Source: Paenibacillus sp. Soil750
GTDB lineage: Bacteria > Bacillota > Bacilli > Paenibacillales > NBRC-103111
DNA: 64,000 bases
NCBI RefSeq assembly: GCF_001428045.1
Contig: NZ_LMSD01000001.1
Span: forward strand, 310,001 to 374,000
Direction of reading: 5' to 3'
In this document: positions 54,131 through 63,940 of the stretch, piece by piece
Position numbering within the stretch: the first letter of the stretch is position 1
Layout of the letters: each line of letters opens with the position of its first letter
Program-made: the position numbers and the translations under genes
The notes under the pieces: model-generated
What the model saw: only the letters and a program-made list of their open reading frames with translations
What the model was told of the DNA's origin: nothing
The model's database searches: none

Positions 54131-55297
54131 TTGGGAAACCGATATGAAGAATTAGTGTCATTAAGAGGAGTCGCTGCATTAATCGTTTTATTTAGTCATT
54201 TTATTTTTGTGATTCCAATGAAGAACGAATCATTTATACCCTACATTAAAATTTTGACAAGTGGGCATTCAGCTGTGATTTTGTTTTTTGTTTTAAGTGG
54301 ATTCGTGCTTTCTCTCCCCTTTTTTCAAAATACAAAAGTAAGTTATCCGAAGTACTTGATAAGAAGGATATGTCGAATTTACATACCTTATTTAATAATT
54401 ACGATTTTGGCCTATCTTGCTAAAGTAGCTCTAACTTCGAAAATAGGAATTGTACCTGATATTAGGGGATTAGGTACTTGGAATGATGATACAACTGTGA
54501 ATAGTTTAATTAATCATTTGCTTTTTCTAGGGGAATATAAATGGTACACGTTCAATATGGTTATTTGGACTTTAGTTCATGAAATGAGAGTATCCATCAT
54601 ATTCCCTTTCATTATGATATTTGTACTTAAGGCTAGTTGGAGATTAAATGTTTTGGCCAGTCTATTATTATCAGGTATTGGGTATATCATGATGCTGAAC
54701 GTTCCAAGTGCTTTTCATGTACCGCTTTCTACCAACTATTTTGTTACTTTGCATTATACTTCAATGTTTATTATTGGAGCTAATCTGGCAAAGCATAGAG
54801 CATCATTATTAAGAATAATAGCTCGATCTAAGACAAAGTATTTATTCCTCCCTGTGGGGTTATTATTCTTTTCTTACCCGCGTATTCCATTTACTATATT
54901 TTCAAAGTTAATTGGAAATACAGAATATAATCTATATTTGATTATGATTGATTGGTTTATTACCATCGGGGCTGTTTTGATATTATTGCATGCGTTAGGT
55001 GCTAATTATTTCTCGAGATTGTTATTAATGAAACCTGTTCATTATCTAGGCAAAATATCGTTCAGCATGTACTTAATACATGCATTGATTTTATTAATTA
55101 TGTTGCATATTTTTTATGAGATAATACCAACTCCAGTTATTGTAATTATGTCCCTAATACTAACAATGGTTTCGTCTGCACTTTGTTATAAATTTATTGA
55201 AGAACCTGCAATTAAGCTTGGTAAATATCTAACGAATCGCAGGGGGAATTCACGTTTAACTAATCGCGAAGAGTTTTCCAAAAAAATATCTGTTTAA
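54131..55297 (+). CDS. Acyltransferase 3 family membrane protein
   Basis: 388 residues with about 10 membrane helices. YEELVSLRGVAALIVLFSHF at the N-terminus (catalytic His) and FFVLSGFVLSLPFF and YLGKISFSMYLIHALI further on are typical of OafA/YrhL-type sugar O-acetyltransferases. Acts on polysaccharide at the membrane. TTG start with GTGGGG upstream. Confidence 0.9.
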   Translation: MGNRYEELVSLRGVAALIVLFSHFIFVIPMKNESFIPYIKILTSGHSAVILFFVLSGFVLSLPFFQNTKVSYPKYLIRRICRIYIPYLIITILAYLAKVALTSKIGIVPDIRGLGTWNDDTTVNSLINHLLFLGEYKWYTFNMVIWTLVHEMRVSIIFPFIMIFVLKASWRLNVLASLLLSGIGYIMMLNVPSAFHVPLSTNYFVTLHYTSMFIIGANLAKHRASLLRIIARSKTKYLFLPVGLLFFSYPRIPFTIFSKLIGNTEYNLYLIMIDWFITIGAVLILLHALGANYFSRLLLMKPVHYLGKISFSMYLIHALILLIMLHIFYEIIPTPVIVIMSLILTMVSSALCYKFIEEPAIKLGKYLTNRRGNSRLTNREEFSKKISV

Positions 55298-55384
55298 GTC
55301 TTCAGAAGGATCGCACTTACGTAACTGCTTATCTTATTATAAATTTATTTTTATAAAATTCCCGAGAAGGATTTGAATTAATTC

Positions 55385-57589
55385 ATGTTAAAAATCGTAT
55401 TGCTACTGTACGCTACCTTGCTATTTATGTTGCATTCGAATTCAAATGAAACACAAAGTGTGATCACTGTTCCTCAACAAAACACGACTGTTGGATCATC
55501 TCAAAATACTGCTTCAGTATCACCACCAAACACAAGCGTTCCTCAACAAGAGGGGCGAATTTATGAGCTTGAATTAAATAGATGGCAAATTCACAATGAT
55601 AATTCACATGCAACTGAAACAACGGATGGAATCAATAATGCGCTTCAATGGGCACATGAGCAAGGATATACTGTATTTAAGGTCCCGGCAGGTACATATC
55701 TTATAGCAAAAGGATCAAATGGCACAGACGATCCACATGGACGTATTAACATGGTTAGTGATATGACATTTTTGCTGGATGATAGAGCTGTTATTCAAAA
55801 GGAAAGCAATAACTTTCAAGATTATTCGACGTTATTAGTAAGTGTGGGAGTAAAGAATGTTATCATTCGTGGTGGCACCTATCGAGGCGATCGAGATACA
55901 CATGATTACTCTAGCGGCGGTACACATGAAAGTGGATATGGTATTTTATTTCAAGGTGCGATTAATTCTAAGATAGATGGCGTTAGGGCAGTAAATTTCA
56001 CTGGTGACGGCCTTTGCGTTGGTGGTGGTGGCGGGTTTATGCAGGATGTGTATGCAGCTGGTTTTGAGTCGGGAGGATTAAATGATAATGGAGAGCCTAT
56101 AGCGGACGCTTCGAAAGTTAGAACAAAAGTGAGATATGAGTTAACACACCCATCTTTTGATTGGACACATTCGCTCATTATCGATAATGGGCAGAAGCTT
56201 TCACACGGATATGATATTTTTTTCTACCGAGCGGATGGTACCTTTCTTTCAGCACTCAAACAACAAATTCAAGGGCAATATGTTCAAATTCCCGAGGGGG
56301 CGAAGACTGCTCAAGTGGCGTTTAATGGGCAGATAACAGAAGGTCAGTATGCGGAAATATGGAATAGAGTACAATCAACCAACATAATTGTTCAAAATTC
56401 GGAGTCAGCATTTAACAGAAGACAGGGTTTGACAATCAATGGAGGGAAGAATATTCTCATACAGAACAATTCTTTTCACGATATAGGTGGTAAAGATGGA
56501 ACTGCGCCGATGGCTGGGATTGATGTCGAAGGCGGGGCGGGTGATAACGGCTTTATAAATGAGAACGTGAGGATTAATAGCAACAAATTTTTTAATAATA
56601 ATCGATACGATGTAATCTTTTATGATGGTCATGATGGTTACTTAGAAAACAATCATCTAGCTTCTAAGGGAGCAATTGGATTAGCGGTGTCAGATCCTTT
56701 TACAGGTACTATAGTCAAGGGAAATCATTTTGACGGGACGAATATCTACGCGAGTCATGATGTGACATTTATTGATAATTCTATGAATGATGCTATGACT
56801 GGATTTGAAGGACCTCGTATTCAAATTAACGGAATGACTTTTACTGACTCTCTTTTATCAATAAGCAGCAGTACGGCATATGGAGTAACCGGTTCCGATA
56901 TTCAAATCAATATTACTAAAAATACAGTAGAGTCCGGTTTAACCATATGGAAAAACCCCGTACATCTTACGGATGTAACGATTCAAGGGGCCCCAGCACT
57001 GCGAGCCGTAACAGGTGGTGCGGTGGATGGTAACATATTTGATAATTTAAAGGTTATAGGTTATAACTCAACATACGGCTTAGATCTACCACCTGGCACC
57101 TACAATAATTGTGTATTTGAGTCTCCTAAAGATCAAACAGGAGGAGGGCCAAGTATTAATAATGCAGGAACCTACTTGTTTAACGGCTGTTCCTTCAAAG
57201 GGGCTGGATTAGGAGCAGGTAACGCTTTGTTAGATTTAACTGTTAGGAACTCAACATTTAATATAACAAAAAATATGTATGCTATTTCAATCAGCGCAGC
57301 TAAAAAAGTAGAAATAACTGATAATACGATTGTTGCCTCTGAGGTTAACCGCGAGAATCCGGCAGACATCATTCAATTAAGTTATAACGCACTCAAGGAT
57401 AAGCCGAATGAAATTCTTCAAGTGGCGGTTAAAGGTAATTCAATAACAACGAATGTTGAAACGGCAGGGATTGCTACATTTAATGCAGGAGTTGGAGCGG
57501 GTCCCTTTCTAATTGAGAACAATATTTTGAATATGGCGAGATTGAAACTCAAAGCTAATGACATTGCTAACATGAACGTGGAAAGATAA
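55385..57589 (+). CDS. Secreted right-handed beta-helix protein, polysaccharide lyase-like
   Basis: 734 residues. N-terminal hydrophobic segment (MLKIVLLLYATLLFMLHS) as signal or anchor, a Pro/Thr/Ser-rich linker, then YELELNRWQIHNDN..GINNALQWAHEQGYTVFKVPAGTYLIAKG and a parallel beta-helix (about 100-730). Nearly the same head as in the 51607 protein and in phage depolymerases, but here with a secretion signal. Probably degrades or binds the cell's own polysaccharide. No clear terminator before, so it may be read from the acyltransferase promoter. Confidence 0.83.
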   Translation: MLKIVLLLYATLLFMLHSNSNETQSVITVPQQNTTVGSSQNTASVSPPNTSVPQQEGRIYELELNRWQIHNDNSHATETTDGINNALQWAHEQGYTVFKVPAGTYLIAKGSNGTDDPHGRINMVSDMTFLLDDRAVIQKESNNFQDYSTLLVSVGVKNVIIRGGTYRGDRDTHDYSSGGTHESGYGILFQGAINSKIDGVRAVNFTGDGLCVGGGGGFMQDVYAAGFESGGLNDNGEPIADASKVRTKVRYELTHPSFDWTHSLIIDNGQKLSHGYDIFFYRADGTFLSALKQQIQGQYVQIPEGAKTAQVAFNGQITEGQYAEIWNRVQSTNIIVQNSESAFNRRQGLTINGGKNILIQNNSFHDIGGKDGTAPMAGIDVEGGAGDNGFINENVRINSNKFFNNNRYDVIFYDGHDGYLENNHLASKGAIGLAVSDPFTGTIVKGNHFDGTNIYASHDVTFIDNSMNDAMTGFEGPRIQINGMTFTDSLLSISSSTAYGVTGSDIQINITKNTVESGLTIWKNPVHLTDVTIQGAPALRAVTGGAVDGNIFDNLKVIGYNSTYGLDLPPGTYNNCVFESPKDQTGGGPSINNAGTYLFNGCSFKGAGLGAGNALLDLTVRNSTFNITKNMYAISISAAKKVEITDNTIVASEVNRENPADIIQLSYNALKDKPNEILQVAVKGNSITTNVETAGIATFNAGVGAGPFLIENNILNMARLKLKANDIANMNVER

Positions 57590-57600
57590 TTTCTTCATAC

Positions 57601-57645
57601 TAGGAAGGAGGACAGGTATTACTGTAATCCTTCCTATATCTTTTG
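57601..57645 (+). terminator. Probable terminator after the second beta-helix gene
   Basis: TAGGAAGGA / TCCTTCCTA stem with an 18-base loop, followed by ATATCTTTTGG. Confidence 0.7.
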
Positions 57646-57679
57646 GTGTAAGACTAGAAGGCTCGTCATTATTTTGTTA

Positions 57680-57708
57680 TTGACATGTTCTTTATAAAGA
57701 ACTACAAT
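57680..57708 (+). promoter_or_regulatory. Sigma-A promoter of the epsC operon
   Basis: TTGACA (57680-57685), exactly 17 bases, TACAAT (57703-57708). The spacer is T plus a perfect 16-bp palindrome, the same layout as at 37811. Confidence 0.88.
57687..57702 (+). promoter_or_regulatory. SinR-like operator 1 of the epsC leader
   Basis: GTTCTTTATAAAGAAC, perfect, filling the promoter spacer. Confidence 0.8.
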
Positions 57709-57757
57709 GAAAATAAGTCAACACAGCTATATTATGGCTCTTTTTTTTCATACAATC

Positions 57758-57773
57758 GTTCTTTATAAAGAAT
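57758..57773 (+). promoter_or_regulatory. SinR-like operator 2 of the epsC leader
   Basis: GTTCTTTATAAAGAAT, one mismatch at the last base. Confidence 0.72.
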
Positions 57774-57788
57774 AATTGCATGTGGAAT

Positions 57789-57806
57789 GTTCTCTATAAT
57801 AGGAAC
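57789..57806 (+). promoter_or_regulatory. SinR-like operator 3 of the epsC leader, degenerate
   Basis: GTTCTCTATAATAGGAAC: perfect left half, right half shifted by two bases with one mismatch. It also contains TATAAT. Confidence 0.55.
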
Positions 57807-57827
57807 AAGGCGGATTAATAGAGTGTC

Positions 57828-57843
57828 GTTCTTTATAAAGAAC
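57828..57843 (+). promoter_or_regulatory. SinR-like operator 4 of the epsC leader
   Basis: GTTCTTTATAAAGAAC, perfect, 141 bases downstream of operator 1 and just before the structured RNA. Confidence 0.75.
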
Positions 57844-57859
57844 AACCTTTCAGCCCATT

Positions 57860-57982
57860 CCGGTGATGCCTCCTTACCGTTATCAATGGATGCACTCGAT
57901 CATGCTGTGGGTTTGACAAAACCTTAGACGCGAGTCGTCAAAAGTGTGGTGCGAGGCAGGGTTAGATGCCCTATAGCGTATT
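57860..57982 (+). ncRNA. EAR/epsC RNA element candidate (processive antitermination)
   Basis: Highly structured leader directly upstream of the epsC homologue, where the eps-associated RNA lies in B. subtilis. Pairings seen: GCCTC (57868) with GAGGC (57953), TTTGAC with GTCAAA around an inner loop, and AGGG / CCCT in GCAGGGTTAGATGCCCTATAGC. Blocks ACCGTTATCAATGGATGCAC and CATGCTGTGGGTTTGACAAA look like conserved motif parts. EAR lets RNA polymerase read through terminators in long eps operons. Identified from position, structure and memory of the motif, not by a covariance search. Confidence 0.72.
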
Positions 57983-58053
57983 AAAGGATTTAATTATATG
58001 GTCTTTTTCCAAAGGCCTTATACTTAAGTACTTTAGTGAAAGGGTGAATTTAT

Positions 58054-59880
58054 TTGTCATATCGCCAACGATTATCCTTATTAGTCTTTGTTGACTCTTT
58101 TATTGTCTTAACATCGATTTTTGTAAGCCGATTTCTATTGAGCGCAGATCTTCATGTCATAACATTACCTATGGTTGTCAGCTCAATTACACTGCTGCTA
58201 AGTCATCATGTGTTTTCATTTCGATACAAGCTTTATAAAAAAGCTTGGGAGCATGCGAGTATTGCAGAATTAATATTTATCGTAAAAGCAGTTAGCTTTT
58301 CAATTGTTGTGGTTGCGTGTATTCAGGAAATCATGGCTCAGGATATTTCTTTTCGTTTGCTCGCTGTAACTTGGATGATTCACATTTTGCTCATTGGCGG
58401 ATCTCGCTTCTGCTGGCGGTTATTTCGGAGTACCTATATTAAGAAAACAGGGAAGAAGCGAACTTTGGTTGTAGGGGCTGGTTCCGCAGGACTAATGGTT
58501 GCCAGGCAACTCATTAAGAACAACGATGCAGAGTTAGAACCGGTTGCTTTTATTGATGATAATGCTCGCATTCACAATCTGGATATTCTAGGCATACCTG
58601 TTGTAGGCGGGATATCTCAGATTGAACGAACCGTGAAAGAAATGCAAATTGAGAATATTATCATTGCAATTCCTTCTCTAGGGAAACGGGATCTCAATAG
58701 TATCGTACAGGAATGCGCCAAAACGACAGCCAAAACTCAAACCCTGCCAATGTTAGAGGATCTTGTAACAGGTAAGCTTTCAGTCAATCAATTCATGGAC
58801 GTTCATGTTGAGGATCTATTGGGTAGGGAGCCAATCGAGCTCGATATCGCAAGTATTTCTGAGTTTGTTACTCAAAAAGTGGTCTTAGTAACCGGTGCAG
58901 GAGGGTCCATTGGCTCTGAAATTTGCCGTCAGGTTTCTAAATTCCAGCCTAGCAAGCTTATCTTACTAGGGCACGGAGAAAACAGTATTTATTCCATCGA
59001 AATGGAATTGAAGGACATATGTGAATACGACCAAACGGAATTCATTACCGAAATTGCTGATATTCAGGACTCACGCAAAATGATGGCCGTTATGAATCGA
59101 CATCGCCCTGATGTCGTGTACCATGCGGCAGCTCATAAGCATGTACCGTTGATGGAACGCAATCCCGAAGAAGCGGTTAAGAACAACGTGATTGGTACGA
59201 TGAACGTCGCGATTGCAGCAAGCAAGTATGAAGTGAATACCTTCGTCATGATCTCCACGGATAAAGCTGTGAATCCAACGAGTGTTATGGGAGCCACGAA
59301 ACGAATGGCCGAAATGATTATTCAAGACATGGATAGAAGCAGCAATACGAAGTTCGTAGCCGTCCGATTCGGCAATGTGTTGGGAAGCAGAGGCAGTGTC
59401 ATTCCAAGGTTCAAGCATCAAATTGAAAAAGGCGGTCCCGTATCGGTCACTCATCCGGATATGATTCGCTATTTCATGACGATTCCGGAAGCATCTCGAC
59501 TCGTTATGCAAGCTGGTGCATTAGCTAAAGGGGGAGAAATTTTTGTCCTCGATATGGGTGAACCTGTGAAAATAGTCGATCTGGCCAAAAATCTAATCAA
59601 ACTTTCAGGTAATTCGGTGGAAGATATCGGTATTGAATTTACCGGAATGAGACCCGGAGAAAAGCTTTATGAGGAGCTTTTGAAGGCAGATGAAATCGAA
59701 GAACAACAAGTATATCCGAAGATTTATATCGGCAAAACGGCGGACCTATTTATGGAGGAAATCAAAGAAACCATTTCCATTTACAACACATTAGATAAGG
59801 ATAGCTTAAGAGAGCATTTGCTTAATATTGGAAACAGCAATGTTCTTCTTTTATCCAAGAAACTATCATCTGTAGGCTGA
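58054..59880 (+). CDS. epsC: EpsC-like nucleoside-diphosphate-sugar epimerase/dehydratase
   Basis: 608 residues. N-terminal four-helix membrane part and CoA-binding-like domain ([17 protein letters not shown]), then an SDR domain: [18 protein letters not shown] (NAD site), [13 protein letters not shown], and [20 protein letters not shown], in which the catalytic Tyr of YxxxK is replaced by Met (MGATK) as in the PglF/FlaA1 dehydratase group. It forms 4-keto-6-deoxy UDP-GlcNAc-type intermediates. TTG start with AAAGGGTGAA upstream. Confidence 0.92.
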   Translation: MSYRQRLSLLVFVDSFIVLTSIFVSRFLLSADLHVITLPMVVSSITLLLSHHVFSFRYKLYKKAWEHASIAELIFIVKAVSFSIVVVACIQEIMAQDISFRLLAVTWMIHILLIGGSRFCWRLFRSTYIKKTGKKRTLVVGAGSAGLMVARQLIKNNDAELEPVAFIDDNARIHNLDILGIPVVGGISQIERTVKEMQIENIIIAIPSLGKRDLNSIVQECAKTTAKTQTLPMLEDLVTGKLSVNQFMDVHVEDLLGREPIELDIASISEFVTQKVVLVTGAGGSIGSEICRQVSKFQPSKLILLGHGENSIYSIEMELKDICEYDQTEFITEIADIQDSRKMMAVMNRHRPDVVYHAAAHKHVPLMERNPEEAVKNNVIGTMNVAIAASKYEVNTFVMISTDKAVNPTSVMGATKRMAEMIIQDMDRSSNTKFVAVRFGNVLGSRGSVIPRFKHQIEKGGPVSVTHPDMIRYFMTIPEASRLVMQAGALAKGGEIFVLDMGEPVKIVDLAKNLIKLSGNSVEDIGIEFTGMRPGEKLYEELLKADEIEEQQVYPKIYIGKTADLFMEEIKETISIYNTLDKDSLREHLLNIGNSNVLLLSKKLSSVG

Positions 59881-59896
59881 AAAGGAGCAATCATTT

Positions 59897-60772
59897 ATGA
59901 AAGTTAGAAAAGCCATTATTCCAGCTGCTGGTCTGGGGACAAGATTCCTACCAGCAACGAAAGCAATGCCGAAGGAAATGCTGCCCATTGTTGATAAACC
60001 GACCATTCAATATATTGTTGAGGAAGCTATCGAATCGGGCATCGAAGATATTATTATTGTCACGGGTAAAGGGAAAAGAGCGATCGAAGATCACTTTGAT
60101 AACTCCTTCGAGCTTGAGCAAAATTTATTAGAAAAACAGAAGTTCGAGCTGCTATCGGAAGTGAAAAAGTCTTCGAATGTAGATATTCATTATATTCGCC
60201 AGAAGGAGCCTAAGGGATTAGGGCATGCGATCTGGTGTGCACGTAAATTTATTGGCAATGAGCCATTCGCGGTATTGCTTGGGGATGACATTGTTCGAGC
60301 GGATAAGCCATGCTTGCAGCAATTGATGGAACAATATGAGTACCACGACGCATCCATTATAGGCGTGAAGCACGTACCAGACGAAGAGGTGTCCAGATAC
60401 GGGATTGTGGATGGCTTTGAGTTAGAGAACCGACTACATAGTGTCAATCATCTTGTTGAGAAACCGCTCAAAGAATTAGCACCCTCCAATTTAGCGATCA
60501 TGGGACGATATATTCTAACACCCAAAATTTTTGAGATTCTCAATAATCAGCAACCCGGAGCTGGAGGCGAAATCCAGTTAACGGATGCGATCGCACAACT
60601 CAATCGGATCGAATCGGTGTATGCGTACGAATTTGAAGGTACCCGTTATGATGTTGGGGAGAAAATGGGCTTCATTCAAACGACAATCGAATATGCGTTG
60701 CAACGTAAAGAGTTACGATACGGTCTATTGAAATATCTTTCCGAACTTATGGAGAAAGAATTAATTAAATAG
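59897..60772 (+). CDS. galU: UTP-glucose-1-phosphate uridylyltransferase
   Basis: 291 residues. [40 protein letters not shown] (nucleotide-binding loop), [38 protein letters not shown]. Makes UDP-glucose for the polysaccharide. AAAAGGAGCAATC is the ribosome site. GtaB/GalU copy dedicated to this operon. Confidence 0.96.
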   Translation: MKVRKAIIPAAGLGTRFLPATKAMPKEMLPIVDKPTIQYIVEEAIESGIEDIIIVTGKGKRAIEDHFDNSFELEQNLLEKQKFELLSEVKKSSNVDIHYIRQKEPKGLGHAIWCARKFIGNEPFAVLLGDDIVRADKPCLQQLMEQYEYHDASIIGVKHVPDEEVSRYGIVDGFELENRLHSVNHLVEKPLKELAPSNLAIMGRYILTPKIFEILNNQQPGAGGEIQLTDAIAQLNRIESVYAYEFEGTRYDVGEKMGFIQTTIEYALQRKELRYGLLKYLSELMEKELIK

Positions 60773-60783
60773 GTGATGCCACG

Positions 60784-61938
60784 ATGTCTAGAAAAGTATT
60801 GTTTTGCGCAACGGTTGATTATCACTTTAGGGCTTTTCACCTGCCTTACTTGAAATGGTTCAAGGATCAGGGCTTCGAGGTTCATGTTGCTGCGAGTGGG
60901 AATATTGAGCTTCCTTATGTTGATGCTAAGTTTGATATTCCGATTCAGAGGTCGCCGCTCCACCGTACGAATCTAGATGCTTATGTGGCGTTGAAGTCCA
61001 TCCTTGATGAGAACAAGTATGATATTATCCACTGCCATACGCCAATGGGAGGTGTGCTGGCTCGTCTAGCCGCACGGTCTGCCCGTAAGCAGGGGACTAA
61101 GGTTATTTATACCGCGCATGGCTTTCATTTTTGCCAAGGTGCTCCTTTGTTTCATTGGCTAGTTTATTATCCATTAGAGAAATTCTTATCTTATTTTACG
61201 GATTGTTTGATCACGATCAATGAGGAAGATTACCTGCTTGCTAGGAAACGTAGGTTCCGTGCGAATCAGATTGAGTATGTGCATGGAGTTGGCGTTAATA
61301 CAACACGGTTTCAACAGATCAACGAACTGCATAGAGCTGAAAGAAAAGTATCCATGGGTTATCAACCAGCGGATATTCTTTTATTTTATGCGGCAGAATT
61401 TAATCAGAATAAGAATCAGCAGCAGCTCATACGAGCATTAGCTCATATTCGCAATGAAGTGCCTCATGTCAAACTGTTGCTTGCTGGAGAAGGAGCGCTA
61501 CAAGTGCAATGTCAAGAGCTTGCTAAAGAGCTTCAGGTTGCTCAACAAGTGGATTTTCTTGGTTATCGACAAGATATAGATCACTTGCTTCCTATGTGTG
61601 ATATTGCTGTTGCATCCAGTCTGCGTGAAGGTCTGCCGGTGAATATTATGGAAGCGATGGCCTGCGGACTCCCAATCGTTGCAAGTGACAACAGGGGTCA
61701 CAGAGAACTTGTACATGATGATAATAATGGTTGGCTGACTTCTCCCCATGATCATATAAGAATGGCAGAGAAGCTTCTGCTCTTAGCTGGTGATAAGGAA
61801 TTGCGAACCCAGTTAGGCTCGAATGGGAGACAAATGGTTGAAGCTAAATACGCCATTGAGCAAGTGTTACATCAGAAAAGCGCAATATATTCTCGATTTA
61901 TGGACGAAAAGGTGGAGGTCATGTGGGCGATGCAATAA
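60784..61938 (+). CDS. Glycosyltransferase family 4, EpsD-like
   Basis: 384 residues. KVLFCATVDYHFRAFHLPYLKWFKDQGFEVHVA and IHCHTPMGGVLARLAAR at the N-terminus, GEGALQVQCQELAKEL, and ASSLREGLPVNIMEAMACGLPIVASDNRGHRELV at the C-terminus. Matches EpsD of B. subtilis in layout. GGTGATGCCACG precedes the ATG. Confidence 0.92.
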   Translation: MSRKVLFCATVDYHFRAFHLPYLKWFKDQGFEVHVAASGNIELPYVDAKFDIPIQRSPLHRTNLDAYVALKSILDENKYDIIHCHTPMGGVLARLAARSARKQGTKVIYTAHGFHFCQGAPLFHWLVYYPLEKFLSYFTDCLITINEEDYLLARKRRFRANQIEYVHGVGVNTTRFQQINELHRAERKVSMGYQPADILLFYAAEFNQNKNQQQLIRALAHIRNEVPHVKLLLAGEGALQVQCQELAKELQVAQQVDFLGYRQDIDHLLPMCDIAVASSLREGLPVNIMEAMACGLPIVASDNRGHRELVHDDNNGWLTSPHDHIRMAEKLLLLAGDKELRTQLGSNGRQMVEAKYAIEQVLHQKSAIYSRFMDEKVEVMWAMQ

Positions 61939-63032
61939 GAATTCTGCATGTCGTTGTCAATATGAATAGGGGGGGAGCAGAGACCCTTCTAATGAATTTA
62001 TATCGAAATGTAGATCGAACGAAGATTCAATTCGACTTTCTAACTTGCAAACCAGGAGCCTATGATTCGGAGATTACCGAGATGGGAGGGATTATTCATA
62101 GAATCCCCTACGTGTCGGATAGTGGACACGCGAAATATATCCAAGCCTTAGATCAATTCTTCGTTAATCATGCAAGCTACAGGATTGTTCATGCTCATAT
62201 GGATAAAATGAGTGGTTTTGTATTACGTTCAGCCAAGAAGGCTGATATTCCCATTCGCATTGCACATAGTCACAATACAAGCAGTGAAGGCGGCGTAGCG
62301 GCTAAAGCTTATAAATGGTTTGCAGGTACATTCATCGCTTCCTGTGCCACTCATTTCCTGGCTTGCTCGAATATGGCAGCACAATGGTTATTCGCTAATC
62401 AGCGGAGCAAAGTGATGTTGATGAAGAATGGGATCGAGAGTGAGCAATTTGCGTATTCACCATTGGTAAGAGAGCAAATAAGACGAGAACTGCAGCTTCC
62501 TCCTGAGGCATTCGTGCTCGGACATGTTGGCAGGTTCAACCATCAGAAGAACCACGCTTTTCTCATCGACGTATTTGCCCAATTGAATCGAGAGAAACCC
62601 AATACGATGCTTGTACTAGCAGGTGATGGACCACTCCGAGAAGAGATGGAGAGAAAAGTGAAGTCTCTTGCTTTGCAGCATAAAGTCAAATTTCTTGGTG
62701 TGCGTAGTGATATTGCACATTTACTCCAGGGACTAGATATGTTTGTATTTCCCTCTTTACATGAAGGCTTGCCGGTGACACTCATTGAGGCACAAGGTGC
62801 TGGACTACCTTGCATGATCTCGGATGAGATTACGCAGGAAGTGGATATGGGTATTCGATTGGTAGAACGATTGCCGCTAGCTGATAAAGAGATTTGGGTT
62901 CATCAAATGAAGGTTGTGATGGCCAGAAACAAATCAAGACGCATTCCTGCTTCATCTTTATCCAACCAGGGGTATGATATCCGCAATACGGCGGCTTGGA
63001 CCGAAGGTTTTTATCTAGGTATTTCGAGGTGA
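61923..63032 (+). CDS. Glycosyltransferase family 4, EpsF-like
   Basis: 369 residues, GTG start inside the end of the previous gene with AAGGTGGAGG upstream. IRILHVVVNMNRGGAETLLMNLYRNVDRTKIQFDFL, RIAHSHNTS, GHVGRFNHQKNHAFLIDVF, PSLHEGLPVTLIEAQGAGLPCMISD. The layout matches EpsF-like enzymes. Confidence 0.92.
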   Translation: MGDAIRILHVVVNMNRGGAETLLMNLYRNVDRTKIQFDFLTCKPGAYDSEITEMGGIIHRIPYVSDSGHAKYIQALDQFFVNHASYRIVHAHMDKMSGFVLRSAKKADIPIRIAHSHNTSSEGGVAAKAYKWFAGTFIASCATHFLACSNMAAQWLFANQRSKVMLMKNGIESEQFAYSPLVREQIRRELQLPPEAFVLGHVGRFNHQKNHAFLIDVFAQLNREKPNTMLVLAGDGPLREEMERKVKSLALQHKVKFLGVRSDIAHLLQGLDMFVFPSLHEGLPVTLIEAQGAGLPCMISDEITQEVDMGIRLVERLPLADKEIWVHQMKVVMARNKSRRIPASSLSNQGYDIRNTAAWTEGFYLGISR

Positions 63033-63036
63033 TGAG

Positions 63037-63921
63037 ATGACCAAGCTTACTGTTTTTACACCAACATATAATCGTGCGTACTGTCTTCCGATCTGTTATG
63101 AGAATTTAAAAAAGCAAACCTCTAAAGATTTCGTATGGCTCATCATTGACGATGGCTCTACAGATGACACAGAGCAGGTAGTAGCTGGCTGGATCGCAGA
63201 AAATGTGATTCAGATCCGATACCACCGTCAGGATAATCAAGGTATGCATGGTGCGCACAATACAGCCTATCAATTGATTGATACAGAACTGAATGTATGC
63301 ATTGATTCGGATGACTATATGCCACCGAATGCGGTAGAACACATTCTCACTTTCTGGAAGGCACATGGCAGCGAGCAGGTTAGCGGTATTATCGGGCTTG
63401 ATTCCTTTACGGATGGGCGAATTATTGGTACTAAATTGCCAGTATCACTCAAGCGATCGACGCTTTTTGAGTTGTATAGTAAGCACGGCGTGACAGGTGA
63501 TAAGAAGCTGGTGTATCGAAGCGAGTTAACACGAGCTTATCCGTACCCCATTTTCGAAAATGAGAAATATGTAGGTCTAGCGTACAAGTATTATAAGTTG
63601 GATCAACAGTATGAAATGCTTCTTTTGAACGAAGTACTCTGCTGTGTAGAATACTTACCTGATGGCTCTTCCATGAACATGTTGAGGCAGTATTTGAAAA
63701 ATCCAAAAGGCTTCGCCTTTTATCGTAAAGAGCTTATGAAACTCCCCCTAGCAAGTGTAATGTTTAAATTTAAACAATCCATACACTTTGTATCCAGCAG
63801 CATAATGGCAGGTAATCGCAGATTCATGATGGAATCACCCGCTAAACTCCTCACATTGCTGGCTATCCCTTTTGGTATTCTACTTTATTGGTATGTAAGC
63901 AGGAAAACAAGGATCTCATAA
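63037..63921 (+). CDS. Glycosyltransferase family 2, EpsE-like position
   Basis: 294 residues. LTVFTPTYNRAYCLPICYENLKKQTSKDFVWLIIDDGSTDDTE, NVCIDSDDYMPPNAVEHIL (DxD), with a C-terminal hydrophobic segment (KLLTLLAIPFGILLYWYV). GAGGTGATGAG precedes the start. Confidence 0.9.
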   Translation: MTKLTVFTPTYNRAYCLPICYENLKKQTSKDFVWLIIDDGSTDDTEQVVAGWIAENVIQIRYHRQDNQGMHGAHNTAYQLIDTELNVCIDSDDYMPPNAVEHILTFWKAHGSEQVSGIIGLDSFTDGRIIGTKLPVSLKRSTLFELYSKHGVTGDKKLVYRSELTRAYPYPIFENEKYVGLAYKYYKLDQQYEMLLLNEVLCCVEYLPDGSSMNMLRQYLKNPKGFAFYRKELMKLPLASVMFKFKQSIHFVSSSIMAGNRRFMMESPAKLLTLLAIPFGILLYWYVSRKTRIS

Positions 63922-63940
63922 GATTCGAAAGGAACCTCTC

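Noticed and set aside
50030..57589. Intact prophage
   Set aside because: No integrase, terminase, capsid, portal or lysis genes; the phage-like genes stand alone among polysaccharide genes.
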